Shown piece after piece: positions 52,075-61,884 of a DNA stretch of 64,000 nt; positions within the stretch are counted from its first letter, which is position 1, and every line of letters begins with the position of its first letter. The position numbers were made by a program, and so were the translations under genes. The notes beneath the pieces were generated by a model, which made no database searches, was not told the origin of the DNA, and worked only from the letters and a program-made list of their open reading frames with translations. The DNA is from Sediminibacterium sp. UBA657 (GTDB lineage Bacteria; Bacteroidota; Bacteroidia; Chitinophagales; Chitinophagaceae): the NCBI GenBank assembly GCA_002299885.1, contig DBOB01000016.1, forward strand, positions 1 through 64,000. Direction: 5' to 3'.

Positions 52075-52111
52075 GCTTTTTAATTTAGCTCAAAGCTTAA
52101 AAAAACGTCCC

Positions 52112-54805
52112 ATGATGAAGAGTTCAGAAATTAGACAACAGTTTTTAGATTTTTTTGAATCTAAAGGACATGTGATTGTCCCGTCGGCACCTATCGTTGT
52201 AAAAAACGACCCAACATTATTGTTTACCAATTCGGGCATGAACCAATTCAAGGATTATTTTTTAGGCAACCTGAAACCAAAGTATCCTAAAGTTGCAGAT
52301 ACACAAAAATGTTTAAGGGTGAGTGGCAAACACAATGATTTAGAGGAAGTAGGTGTAGATACCTACCACCATACTATGTTTGAAATGTTGGGAAACTGGA
52401 GTTTTGGAGATTATTTTAAAGCAGAAGCTATTGCATGGAGCTGGGAATTATTAACCAAGGTATATAAGCTGGACCCAAATAAATTATATGTATCCGTATT
52501 CGAAGGGGACGCGTCAGAAAACCTACCTCCTTCAACTGTGGCCTTAGAAGAATGGAAGAAATGGGTTACAGAGGACAAAATAATTTACGGTAATAAAAAA
52601 GATAATTTCTGGGAAATGGGCGATACTGGACCTTGTGGCCCATGTAGTGAGATCCATATTGATATGCGCTCCGATGCAGAAATCGCATTGGTTCCAGGAC
52701 GTGAATTGGTGAATAAAGACCACCCTCAAGTGATTGAAATTTGGAACAATGTGTTCATGCAATACAATCGTAAAAAAGATGGTAGTCTAGAACCCTTGCC
52801 CAATAAACATGTAGACACTGGAATGGGTTTTGAAAGATTGGTGCGTGCAATACAAAATAAAAAAAGCAATTACGATACAGATGTATTTACTGGAACGATT
52901 GATGCAGTTGCTACCATCACCGGTAAGTCCTATGATTTTGGCGATAGCAAAGAAGCAGTTGCATTTCGTGTAATAGCAGATCATATACGTGCCATTGCAT
53001 TTGCAATTGCCGATGGTCAATTGCCGTCCAACACTGGTGCAGGTTATGTGATACGAAGAATTTTAAGGAGAGCTGTGCGTTACTATTATTCATATTTGGA
53101 TTATAAGCGTCCATTGTTGTTTCAGTTAATGCCCTTATTAGCAAAACAATTTGAGCATGTGTTCCCAGAATTAAATCAACAATTAGAATTTGTAACCAAA
53201 GTAATTAAAGAGGAAGAAGAAGGCTTTTTGAGAACCTTAGAAAAAGGATTAAAGCGCATGGATGACATCATTCATACGCAAGCTAAAAATAGTGTGGTGG
53301 AAGGTCAATTGGTTTTTGAATTATTTGACACTTTCGGATTCCCCGTTGACTTAACAAGATTGATTGCAAGCGAGAATGAACTTTCAATTGATGAAGCAGG
53401 GTTCGAACAAGAGATGCAACAACAAAAAGATAGAAGTAGAGCTGCTACAGCAATTGATACAGGCGACTGGATGCAAGTTGGCGAAGATGTAGTTACCTCC
53501 TTTATTGGTTACACATCAACAGAAGCAACTACTCCAATTGTTAAGTACAGAAGTGTGAAGGCAAAAGGTAAGGAAGCATACCAGTGGGTACTAGCAACCA
53601 CACCATTTTATGCCGAAAGTGGTGGTCAGGTGGGTGACAAGGGACAACTTGTATTTGAGGATGGCACTGTGCTTTCAGTAACGGATACTAAAAAAGAAAA
53701 TAATTTATTCATTCACTTTACAGACAGTTTGCCAAAAAATATTGGTAGTTCTGTAAAAGCAAAAGTAGATCACACTTTAAGAACCCATACCACTCAACAC
53801 CATTCTGCAACACACTTGTTGCATGCTGCATTAAGAACAGTATTGGGAAAGCATGTTGCTCAAAAAGGAAGTTTGGTGCATGCAGAACAATTACGTTTTG
53901 ACTTTTCTCATTTTGCAAAAATGACCAATGAGGAAATTGAGGCAGTGACAAAATTGGTGAATGAAAAAGTAAAAGAAAATGTACCTGTGGTGATTAAAGA
54001 AATGACTAAAGACGAGGCTATTGCACTTGGAGCAATGGCTTTATTTGGTGAGAAATATGGTGACAGGGTTCGTGTAGTGGTGATGGACCCAAATTACTCC
54101 ATTGAATTATGCGGTGGAACACATGTGGGCACAACCGGCGAAATAGGTCATTTTGTGATTAAAGCAGAATCCTCTGTAGCAGCAGGTGTAAGAAGAATTG
54201 AAGCAGTTGTAGGACATGCAGCAGAAGCATATCAAGCAGAAGCAAAAGATAAATTAAAAAAACAAGTTGCTCAATTGGAAGAAGCAAATGCAGTAATTGC
54301 AGCAAGCCTTGATAAAAAAGAAACAAGTATAGATACTAGTGCCTATACAATGGATCAACTATCTAACTATATAGTTGAGTTACAAAATCAACAAAAGGAA
54401 CTCAAAAAAGCATTAGAGAGTAAAGAAGCTATCCTTGTGAACGAATTAGTGGAAGCACAACAAAATAGTTTCGAAATAATCAATGGTGTTCAATACCTTG
54501 GACTTAAAGTGCAGTTAAGTCAGATGGATCAATATAAAAAAGCTGCTCAATTATTGACTCAAACAAAGACGGGCGAGGTGATGGTCTTACTAGTTGGTGC
54601 AGAAAGCGAAAAAGCTTTTGCAGCAATATCCATGAGTGAAGCCTTGGTTGCAACCAAAAAATGGGAAGCGCCACAATTGATCAAAACCCATATTGCAGCT
54701 TTGATTAAAGGCGGTGGCGGTGGTCAAAAAACTTTAGCTGCGGCTGGGGGTCAGGATGCGAGTCAATTAGACCAAGTACTTGCAACTATTAAATCGCTTT
54801 TATAA
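52112..54805 (+). CDS. alaS: Alanyl-tRNA synthetase
   Basis: 897 residues, full length. The class II aminoacylation domain (about 1-250) has FFESKGHVIVPSAP, the motif 2 region RVSGKHNDLEEVG and HTMFEMLGNWSFGDYF; motif 3 is in GMGFERLVRAIQ. The editing domain carries the zinc ligands H564 and H568 (HSATH) and C667 with H671 (CGGTH). The C-terminal C-Ala domain has a coiled coil (about 705-770) and the glycine-rich GGGGGQKTLAAAGGQD. It charges tRNA-Ala and clears Ser/Gly mischarging. Start ATG at 52112 has a second ATG right behind it; either is possible. Confidence 0.98.
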   Translation: MMKSSEIRQQFLDFFESKGHVIVPSAPIVVKNDPTLLFTNSGMNQFKDYFLGNLKPKYPKVADTQKCLRVSGKHNDLEEVGVDTYHHTMFEMLGNWSFGDYFKAEAIAWSWELLTKVYKLDPNKLYVSVFEGDASENLPPSTVALEEWKKWVTEDKIIYGNKKDNFWEMGDTGPCGPCSEIHIDMRSDAEIALVPGRELVNKDHPQVIEIWNNVFMQYNRKKDGSLEPLPNKHVDTGMGFERLVRAIQNKKSNYDTDVFTGTIDAVATITGKSYDFGDSKEAVAFRVIADHIRAIAFAIADGQLPSNTGAGYVIRRILRRAVRYYYSYLDYKRPLLFQLMPLLAKQFEHVFPELNQQLEFVTKVIKEEEEGFLRTLEKGLKRMDDIIHTQAKNSVVEGQLVFELFDTFGFPVDLTRLIASENELSIDEAGFEQEMQQQKDRSRAATAIDTGDWMQVGEDVVTSFIGYTSTEATTPIVKYRSVKAKGKEAYQWVLATTPFYAESGGQVGDKGQLVFEDGTVLSVTDTKKENNLFIHFTDSLPKNIGSSVKAKVDHTLRTHTTQHHSATHLLHAALRTVLGKHVAQKGSLVHAEQLRFDFSHFAKMTNEEIEAVTKLVNEKVKENVPVVIKEMTKDEAIALGAMALFGEKYGDRVRVVVMDPNYSIELCGGTHVGTTGEIGHFVIKAESSVAAGVRRIEAVVGHAAEAYQAEAKDKLKKQVAQLEEANAVIAASLDKKETSIDTSAYTMDQLSNYIVELQNQQKELKKALESKEAILVNELVEAQQNSFEIINGVQYLGLKVQLSQMDQYKKAAQLLTQTKTGEVMVLLVGAESEKAFAAISMSEALVATKKWEAPQLIKTHIAALIKGGGGGQKTLAAAGGQDASQLDQVLATIKSLL

Positions 54806-54853
54806 AAGTCGAAATTTAAAGAAGCCCTATTGTCAAAATAGAAAAATTATTTT

Positions 54854-55993
54854 ATGATAAAAAAATTGAGCATCGTAATTGTTGGAATTTTATTTTTTAT
54901 ACTCCCTGGATGTAAAGATAAAAACCAAGACGCCCGTTATAGCGTATCTGGAACCATCAAGAATGCAGCTAACAAACCGTTGCTATTACAAGAAATTCCA
55001 TATGGTGGAAAGCCAATTATTACATTGGATTCTATCACACTTGATGCCAATGGAAAATATAATTTTGAATTCATTGCAAAACAGGAAGGCATTTACCGTC
55101 TAAGTAGCGGGGAAGAATTAGATATTAGCTTTATCAATGATGAGGAGCAAATACAGATCAATGCCGATGCCACTAATTTCGCAAGCTATACAGTTAAAGG
55201 TTCCCCACATAGTGCAGCTATGATTGAATACATGAAATCCTACAGGTCTAAAGATTCCTCTTTATTTGCAACACTTTATGCTCTAGATAATTTGCAACAA
55301 AGCAATGGCAAAGACAGTACTATTTTTTATTTACAACAACAGAAAGAAAAAAAGATCAAAGCACTCAATGACCATGTTGAAAATACCATCAATAGTTCAA
55401 ATAGCCCTGCGCTCATTTATTTTGCATTAGGTATGGCTTTAAGATCGATGGAAATTAATAAGGTACTTGCGATGGCCAAAGGAGTTGCGGAAAAAACAAA
55501 AGCTGAACCCTTACTTGAATTTGTAACAATTTTAAGTGGGCAAGTGCAGGAGTCAGCTAGTCCAGCAACTGCCATCACGGTTGGTGCGATGGCACCTGAG
55601 ATTGCATTACAAGATCCTGCAGGAAAAATCATCACATTAAGCAGCTTAAAAGGTAAATATGTTTTGGTTGACTTTTGGGCAAGCTGGTGTGGCCCTTGTA
55701 GAAGGGAAAATCCAAATGTCGTTGCTGCCTATGAGCAATTCAAACTTAAGAATTTTACTATACTTGGTGTCTCATTAGATGATGATAAAGAAGATTGGCT
55801 TGAAGCTATCCAACAAGACAAATTAAATTGGTTACAAATAAGTGACTTAAAAAAATGGGAAAGTACTGTTGTGAGCACATACCAAATTCAGGGCATTCCA
55901 TTTAATGTACTTTTAGACCCAACAGGAAAAATTATTGCAACAGACCTAAGAGGTAGCGCTTTACAAAATACATTAAAACAATTGCTTCCTTAG
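54854..55993 (+). CDS. TlpA-like thioredoxin-fold lipoprotein with DUF4369 domain
   Basis: 379 residues. The N-terminus MIKKLSIVIVGILFFILPGC is a lipoprotein signal with the acylated cysteine at residue 20. A DUF4369-like beta domain (about 28-120) and a helical middle follow; the C-terminal thioredoxin fold (about 243-379) has the redox pair C279-G-P-C282 in WASWCGPCRRENP and the cis-proline in IQGIPFN. Such Bacteroidota proteins reduce or oxidise disulfides in periplasmic or outer-membrane clients. It follows alaS after 48 bases with no terminator in between, and ends before a bidirectional terminator. Confidence 0.92.
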   Translation: MIKKLSIVIVGILFFILPGCKDKNQDARYSVSGTIKNAANKPLLLQEIPYGGKPIITLDSITLDANGKYNFEFIAKQEGIYRLSSGEELDISFINDEEQIQINADATNFASYTVKGSPHSAAMIEYMKSYRSKDSSLFATLYALDNLQQSNGKDSTIFYLQQQKEKKIKALNDHVENTINSSNSPALIYFALGMALRSMEINKVLAMAKGVAEKTKAEPLLEFVTILSGQVQESASPATAITVGAMAPEIALQDPAGKIITLSSLKGKYVLVDFWASWCGPCRRENPNVVAAYEQFKLKNFTILGVSLDDDKEDWLEAIQQDKLNWLQISDLKKWESTVVSTYQIQGIPFNVLLDPTGKIIATDLRGSALQNTLKQLLP

Positions 55994-56046
55994 TTTATCA
56001 AAAATGAATTGAATTGCACTTTAAGTGAATTAGATCTTTAGTCAAT

Positions 56047-56080
56047 AAAAATAGCGCTTCAAGTATGAGGCGCTATTTTT
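56047..56080. terminator. Bidirectional terminator between TlpA-like and RND genes
   Basis: 14-bp stem (56047-56060 with 56067-56080) with core ATAGCGC/GCGCTAT and one G-T wobble, 6-base loop, A and T flanks on each side. Confidence 0.82.
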
Positions 56081-56121
56081 TTATTCATCCCTTTAATTAT
56101 TATCGATAAAAATTATCAAAA

Positions 56122-58449
56122 TTACTTTGATTTAATAAAGGATTTAATTAATGCTGGCAGCAATACTAAGTTCGTAAGCGTACTTACTACTAAAGTAATC
56201 GAAGTCAACCAACCCAATGCTTTGGTTCCACCAAAATCACTAAAACAGAAAATAATAAAACCCGCCACCAATACCAAGGAAGTATAGATGATGCTAATTC
56301 CTGTATGCTTGATTGTTTGTACCAAGGTGGTGTGCACTTGATAGTTTAAATGAGGCAATTCCTGTTTATAGTTCACTAAAAAACGAATTGTAACGTCTAT
56401 TGCAATACCCAATGCCACACTAAATACTAAGACAGTCGATGGCTTTAAAGAAACACCTGTCCAGCCCATGATACCTGCTGTGATAAATAAAGGCACGATA
56501 TTAGGTATCAAAGAACAAATTAAAATTGGGAAAGACCTAAATAAGAAGATCATACAAATTGCAATCAGCAAGAATGCCCAGAAAATGGACTCTCCCAAAC
56601 CTTTTACAATAAAATTACTTCCCTCTAAAAAAGTGACACTACTGCCAGTAATCACCACATTGTATTTAGCTGTATCAAAAATAGCAATAGAAGCACTATC
56701 TATCTTTTGTAATAATATTGGAAGCTTAGCACTTCCGATATCCTTCATATTGACACTGATTCTTGTTTGGCGTTTAGCTGAATCAATGAATTTATTCAAA
56801 AGTTGAGCTGGATTATTCCCCGTTGGTTTTACACCCTCTTTTGGAGCAGCGCTTGCAAAATAAGGACCAATGAATGCCATTTCTGTTCCTGTTGGCACTG
56901 CATAGGATAAACTATCTCCATCATAGAATGCTTGCTTGGCAAATTTGATACCTTCCAATAATCCTAATGGCTTACCCAATTCTGGTTGTTCTAATAAGAA
57001 AGTATTGAACTCCTCTATTTGCTCTAAAGGCTTGATAGATCTGATTAAGCCATTTGGTTTTTTAGTGTCTACTAATACCTCTAAAGGCATTACCCCACCA
57101 GCATGTTGTTCAAACCATTTTAAGTCCGTATATAATTTATCCTGCTTAGGTAAATCGTCTACAATAAAAGCTTCTTTTTTAATTTGTAGAACGCCTACCA
57201 ATGAAATAATAATTGCAAGGATGGTAATTCCAAATACCCACTTCGTATGGGTAAATGCCCAACGTTCTATCTTAATCAATATCTTTTCTAAATATTGATT
57301 GTCTAGATAAAGAACATGTTTTGCTTTTGGAGCAGGTAAATAGGAAAGTACTGGAGGAATAAAAAACAAACTAATGAAAAATAAAATCATAATATTCAAT
57401 CCAGATACCCATCCAAATTCTTTAAGTAAGGGGCTTTTGGTCAATGCAAATACAAAGAAACCAATCGCAGCGGTGATGTTACAAAATAAAGTCACAACCC
57501 CCATCCTACCCACCATCTGCACAAGTGCCTTGTCCTTATCATTTGTCTCTCTATATGAAGTATGGTACTTATTTAAAAAGTAAATACAGTTTGGAATCCC
57601 AATCACCACAATCAATGGCGGAATCAAAGCAGTCAATAAAGTAATCTTTTGTCCCAACAAGACCATTGTACCTAAACTCCAAATCACACCCATCAAGACC
57701 ACAGCCAAGCTCATGATGGTAGCCGAAATGGATCTAAAGAAAAGTAATAATGTAATAGCTGATAAGACCAGTGACCCAATCAAAAACCAAAGCATTTCTT
57801 TTTTAATTCGATCTGCCATGATGGTTCTAATAAAAGGCAAGCCACTTATATGAACCTCTGTTTTGGTTGATTGACTAAAGTATTCTAGTTCATTTTGTAT
57901 CGACCCAATGATTTTGGTTCTAGAAACACTATTAATTGAATCGGCGATAAAAGAAATCGCCATGATATAACTATTGCTATCGGGATTGTAGTACAAATTT
58001 TGATAGAATGGCAAGTTCTCAAAAACGGATTTGTCTGCAAGCATTAAACTATCCGATGTATAGGGTGCATGGAATATTTTAGCAGCGTTGAACTTGGTCT
58101 CGACACTGTCTTTTGAAATCGTATAAGCAGTTGGAATACTCATCACCTCGGCCACAGCAGTATTTTGCTTAATGGTCTTATGCAAAGCATCTACTTGGTT
58201 AAAGAAATCTTTTGTATAAAATTGATCTGTCTTAAAACCTACAACGACTGTAGTACCATCTACACCATATTTTTTTACAAATTCATTATAGACAATAAAT
58301 TTAGGGTTGTCAGAAGGGATCGCTTTTGTATACTCATAACTAAGTTTAATTTGTACAGCAAAATAACCCATCACAACTGTGCTAAGGAGTATAAAAAACA
58401 AATAGGTTTTTTTATACTTTAAAATATTTTGTCCTAAACGATACCACAT
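56122..58449 (-). CDS. RND-superfamily (MMPL/HpnN-like) exporter
   Basis: 775 residues with the duplicated RND plan: span 1 (about 12-31), a periplasmic domain to about 205, five spans (about 212-375), then span 7 (about 400-420), a second periplasmic domain and five spans to the end. The second half has IAIDVTIRFLVNY and the first GIPNCIYFLNKYH, the sites of the proton-relay residues in span 4 and 10 of the MMPL group. This group moves lipids or hopanoids rather than drugs. It is last in the minus-strand run starting with the aminotransferase, 15 bases after the PAP2-like gene. No adaptor or outer-membrane partner is near. Confidence 0.88.
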   Translation of the reverse strand: MWYRLGQNILKYKKTYLFFILLSTVVMGYFAVQIKLSYEYTKAIPSDNPKFIVYNEFVKKYGVDGTTVVVGFKTDQFYTKDFFNQVDALHKTIKQNTAVAEVMSIPTAYTISKDSVETKFNAAKIFHAPYTSDSLMLADKSVFENLPFYQNLYYNPDSNSYIMAISFIADSINSVSRTKIIGSIQNELEYFSQSTKTEVHISGLPFIRTIMADRIKKEMLWFLIGSLVLSAITLLLFFRSISATIMSLAVVLMGVIWSLGTMVLLGQKITLLTALIPPLIVVIGIPNCIYFLNKYHTSYRETNDKDKALVQMVGRMGVVTLFCNITAAIGFFVFALTKSPLLKEFGWVSGLNIMILFFISLFFIPPVLSYLPAPKAKHVLYLDNQYLEKILIKIERWAFTHTKWVFGITILAIIISLVGVLQIKKEAFIVDDLPKQDKLYTDLKWFEQHAGGVMPLEVLVDTKKPNGLIRSIKPLEQIEEFNTFLLEQPELGKPLGLLEGIKFAKQAFYDGDSLSYAVPTGTEMAFIGPYFASAAPKEGVKPTGNNPAQLLNKFIDSAKRQTRISVNMKDIGSAKLPILLQKIDSASIAIFDTAKYNVVITGSSVTFLEGSNFIVKGLGESIFWAFLLIAICMIFLFRSFPILICSLIPNIVPLFITAGIMGWTGVSLKPSTVLVFSVALGIAIDVTIRFLVNYKQELPHLNYQVHTTLVQTIKHTGISIIYTSLVLVAGFIIFCFSDFGGTKALGWLTSITLVVSTLTNLVLLPALIKSFIKSK

Positions 58450-58464
58450 AAGCTTTGTTTTAAT

Positions 58465-59121
58465 TTAAACCACCCACAAATAAGCAGCAACCTGAGTGAC
58501 CACCCCTATCAACAATCCTACAATTAATTCTTTTTTTGTATGATCACTTACAACCAATCTTGCACTAATGACCAATGCTGTTAAAAGTATAGCCAATAGC
58601 ACCCATACTGCATTGTTCACTGGATAAAAAACACTTACCAAAATTACAGAGGTCGTCAAACCAGCAATACCCATTGCATGCAGGCTTACTTTCATAAAAT
58701 TATTCACCGTCATACCAATGGCACTTGCCACAAATATGCCTAAGTAAAAGAATTTTAAAGCAATTGGTTGGTCTGTAAAATTTCTACTGAGATAATACAT
58801 CCACCAATAAAAAAACATAGTAATCACATAAGGAATAATTCTTTCCTTCTGAGTTCTCAAGAAAATACTATCGCTTAATTTTAATCTCCATAATAAGAAT
58901 ACAGCAAATGCTGGAAAGAAAGCTGTCAACCAAGCTACACTGAACAAACGCATCTTTAATTGCCATTCTGTAATACCAACAAATTCAAATGGTAATACTT
59001 GCATTAAAAAAAGAAAAAAATAAGTAGGGATAAAAAGTGGATGCAAAACATAAGACAATAAATGTGCAATATATTTGACTACTTTAGGTTGTGGATTTTC
59101 CATAGTTGAATTGTCTACCAT
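58465..59121 (-). CDS. PAP2-like integral membrane protein
   Basis: 218 residues with about six membrane spans. Three sites line up with the lipid-phosphatase motifs but are altered: LRTQKERIIPYVIT for the first (KxxxxxxRP), KVSLHAMGIAG where PSGH is expected, and SARLVVSDHTKKELIVGLLIG for the third (SRxxxxxHxxxD), keeping Arg and His but with Glu in place of Asp. This matches a Bacteroidota PAP2-related group whose phosphatase activity is uncertain. The ATG at 59121 overlaps the rpoN stop by 7 bases; an in-frame ATG at 59103 is an alternative start. Between rpoN and an RND exporter, a lipid-related envelope role is plausible. Confidence 0.75.
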   Translation of the reverse strand: MVDNSTMENPQPKVVKYIAHLLSYVLHPLFIPTYFFLFLMQVLPFEFVGITEWQLKMRLFSVAWLTAFFPAFAVFLLWRLKLSDSIFLRTQKERIIPYVITMFFYWWMYYLSRNFTDQPIALKFFYLGIFVASAIGMTVNNFMKVSLHAMGIAGLTTSVILVSVFYPVNNAVWVLLAILLTALVISARLVVSDHTKKELIVGLLIGVVTQVAAYLWVV

Positions 59122-60653
59122 TCTTTTCTTAGTCTTGCGACTGGTATATTTAAAAGTTCTCTATATTTTGCAACGGTTCTTCTTGCAATATTGTATCCCT
59201 TTTCTTGCAATTGATCTGTTAACTCATCATCACTCAGGGGCTTTAGTTTATCTTCCCCTTCGATTAATTCTCTAAGGATTGCTTTTACCTCTTTTGTACT
59301 CACTTCTTCGCCGCTATCTGTGGTTAAAGATTCACTAAAGAAATACTTTAATAAATAAGTACCAAATTCGGTTTGCACATACTTGCTGTTGGCCACCCTA
59401 CTCACCGTGGAAACATCTAGGTTTGTTTTTTCTGCAATGTCTTTTAAAATCATTGGACGAAGCGCTGTGGTATCTCCAGTCAAGAAGAATGCAGACTGAT
59501 AATCCAAAATTGCATTCATCGTCAACAATAAGGTCTGTTGTCTTTGCAGGATCATCTCAATAAACCATTTAGCTGAATCAATTTTTTGCTTAATAAAAAA
59601 GACCGCTTCCTTTTGAGACTTATCTTGTTTCTTTCCGCCCTCATATTCCTTCAACATCAACTTATAATCATCACTTATAACTAATGGTGGTGCATTGCGG
59701 CTATTTAATGTTAATTCTAATTTGCCATTGTTAATCAATACTGTAAAGTCTGGAATGATGTACATTTCTGCTTCATTGGTATAGCTCGTCTCCGCGCCTG
59801 GTTTTGGATTCAGTGTTAGAATCTGATGCAATACTTCCTTCATACCAGTTTCATCTAAGTGTAAACTCTTTTGAATTTTATCGTAGTGCTTTCTGGTAAA
59901 CTCTTCAAAATATTTTTCTAAAATAAGGATCGCAATTTTTCTTGCTTCATCATCAGAATATAATTTTCCTCTGCTATCCGATAAATGGGGCGATTCGCCT
60001 TCTCCCTTTCTTCGTAATTGAATTAACAAACATTCTTTCAAGTCTCTTGCAGCTATACCAACTGGATCAAATGCTTGGACCTGTTTTAATATTTGTTCAA
60101 TTTCTTTCTCCTCTACCCACATGCTTTGCTTAAATGCCAAGTCGTCTGCTATAGACTGCATGGCTCTTCTTAAATAACCATCATCATCTAAACTACCTAT
60201 GATTTGTTCTGCAATTTTAAATGCCCTTTCATCTAATGCGAGCATACTTAATTGATCCATCAATACTTCATGCAAACTCTGTTCCGCTTTAATCGGAATC
60301 ACTTTGTCGTTATCTAGTTCGGGATAAAAATCGTCTCTTGTTTTATAATCTGCTACCTCATCATCATAACTGTATTCACTTAGCTCTTCGTTACTCATCT
60401 CAAATTCATCTACAGGTACTGCTTCTTCATCATCATGCATATCCTGCAGCAATTCATCATTCATTTCTTCGGGAGATGTAAAGTCAGACTCGAGTAAGGC
60501 AACATCCACTTCTAAAGCTGGATTCTCCTCTAATTCTTCTTTAATTCTTTGTTCAATCTGCGCACTAGGAATTTGCAACAATTTCATCAATTGGATTTGC
60601 TGAGGCGACAATCTTTGTAATTGTCTTTGCTGCATGGATTGTCCTAGTGCCAT
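59115..60653 (-). CDS. rpoN: RNA polymerase sigma-54 factor
   Basis: 512 residues. Region I is Gln/Leu-rich (LSPQQIQLMKLLQIPSAQIEQRI, about 15-37) and interacts with activators; an acidic region II (about 50-115, many Asp/Glu) follows; region III has the core-binding and helix-turn-helix parts (DIAEKTNLDVSTVSRVANSKYVQTEFG); and the RpoN box ARRTVAKYRELL lies near the C-terminus. It directs polymerase to -24/-12 promoters and needs AAA+ activators, none of which is in this window. It is 9 bases after the aminotransferase gene and overlaps the next gene by 7 bases. Confidence 0.97.
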   Translation of the reverse strand: MALGQSMQQRQLQRLSPQQIQLMKLLQIPSAQIEQRIKEELEENPALEVDVALLESDFTSPEEMNDELLQDMHDDEEAVPVDEFEMSNEELSEYSYDDEVADYKTRDDFYPELDNDKVIPIKAEQSLHEVLMDQLSMLALDERAFKIAEQIIGSLDDDGYLRRAMQSIADDLAFKQSMWVEEKEIEQILKQVQAFDPVGIAARDLKECLLIQLRRKGEGESPHLSDSRGKLYSDDEARKIAILILEKYFEEFTRKHYDKIQKSLHLDETGMKEVLHQILTLNPKPGAETSYTNEAEMYIIPDFTVLINNGKLELTLNSRNAPPLVISDDYKLMLKEYEGGKKQDKSQKEAVFFIKQKIDSAKWFIEMILQRQQTLLLTMNAILDYQSAFFLTGDTTALRPMILKDIAEKTNLDVSTVSRVANSKYVQTEFGTYLLKYFFSESLTTDSGEEVSTKEVKAILRELIEGEDKLKPLSDDELTDQLQEKGYNIARRTVAKYRELLNIPVARLRKEW

Positions 60654-60662
60654 AACCTTAGC

Positions 60663-61862
60663 TTATGCTACCACTTTTTGCAATACTGCAAGAAAAGCAG
60701 CGCCTTTTTCATGCACTTGCTCTTCTGTCCAAACTAAACTAATTGCGGTTGAAATACATTTGCTCATAACTGCATCACTCTTAGAAAAATCAGTGCTTTG
60801 TAATGCAATCAATGCGCTTTGTTGTTCCTTGGATAAAGGATATAAACTGGTTGCATTTTTTAAATGATCCCATTTTCTGATATAATGCCAGTTATTTCCG
60901 TACCAATAAAAATTACCCGCAAGAATACCGGCCTCTTTGAATGCCGCAATGGCATTTTCAGTATGTTGTTGACTTGGCAAGAACCAAGTTAAAAAACTAT
61001 GACTATCTCCTGCTGGATCGGGCACCACTCTAAATTGAATGCCTGGCACTTGCTCTAAATAGGAACGTAAAATTTGGTTGTGCTTTTTTTGAATCGCTAA
61101 AAAAGTATCTAATTTTTTGATTTGTGCTAAACCTACCGCCGCATGTAGTTCACTGATACGGAAGTTATAGCCCAAAGCAGGATGTAAATCTGCGCCTCTG
61201 TCTACTCCTAAATGATCGTGTCCATGATCCGTGAATGCATCCGATTTAGTATACACATCTTTATCGTTGGTCATCACTACACCACCTTCACCACATGTAA
61301 TTGTTTTTACAAAATCAAATGAAAATGTACCTGCGTGACCAATGGTTCCTAAATGCTTTCCTTTATAAGTGCCTCCGATACTTTGACAAGCATCTTCTAA
61401 TAAAATTAAATTATGTTCTTTACAAATAGCCACCAATGCATCCATATCCGCCATGCTTCCGCACATATGTACAGGCATCACACATTTTGTTTTTGGTGTA
61501 ATGGCCGCTTTAACTGCAGCAGGTGATAAAGTCAAACTTTCGTCAATATCTACTAAAACAGGGATGGCACCCATACTTAAGATAGCTTCGAAACTTGCTA
61601 CAAAAGTAAACGCAGGCATAATCACCTCGTCTCCAGCGCCTACACCTAAAGCAGCCATAGCTGTTGTCAAAGCTGCAGTTCCACTAGAGGTAAGTTGTGC
61701 ATATTGCGAACCAAAAGTCGAGCAAACTGCTGCTTCTAACTCTTTGGATTTCCAAATTCCTTTTCTTGGTCCATCAAATCCGTAGCGCATTAAAATGCCT
61801 GTCTCTAAGACATCATTTACTTCTTTCTTTTCTTCTGCTCCAAATAATTCAAAACCGGGCAT
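60663..61862 (-). CDS. DegT/DnrJ/EryC1/StrS-family PLP aminotransferase
   Basis: 399 residues. PLP-binding marks: SSGTAALTTAMAALGVGAGDEV near 59-80, the stacking/ring aspartate D157 in LEDACQSIGG, and the Schiff-base lysine K186 in FDFVKTITCGEGG. DHGHDHLGVDRGADLHPALGYNFRISELHAAVGLAQ is the expected family block. It aminates a keto sugar nucleotide, typically for lipopolysaccharide, O-antigen or glycoprotein sugars; which sugar cannot be read. No other sugar-nucleotide gene is adjacent except galE 36 kb away. It heads a four-gene minus-strand run with rpoN, a PAP2-like protein and an RND exporter. Confidence 0.93.
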   Translation of the reverse strand: MPGFELFGAEEKKEVNDVLETGILMRYGFDGPRKGIWKSKELEAAVCSTFGSQYAQLTSSGTAALTTAMAALGVGAGDEVIMPAFTFVASFEAILSMGAIPVLVDIDESLTLSPAAVKAAITPKTKCVMPVHMCGSMADMDALVAICKEHNLILLEDACQSIGGTYKGKHLGTIGHAGTFSFDFVKTITCGEGGVVMTNDKDVYTKSDAFTDHGHDHLGVDRGADLHPALGYNFRISELHAAVGLAQIKKLDTFLAIQKKHNQILRSYLEQVPGIQFRVVPDPAGDSHSFLTWFLPSQQHTENAIAAFKEAGILAGNFYWYGNNWHYIRKWDHLKNATSLYPLSKEQQSALIALQSTDFSKSDAVMSKCISTAISLVWTEEQVHEKGAAFLAVLQKVVA

Positions 61863-61884
61863 ATGCTTGATTTTTAATGATAAA

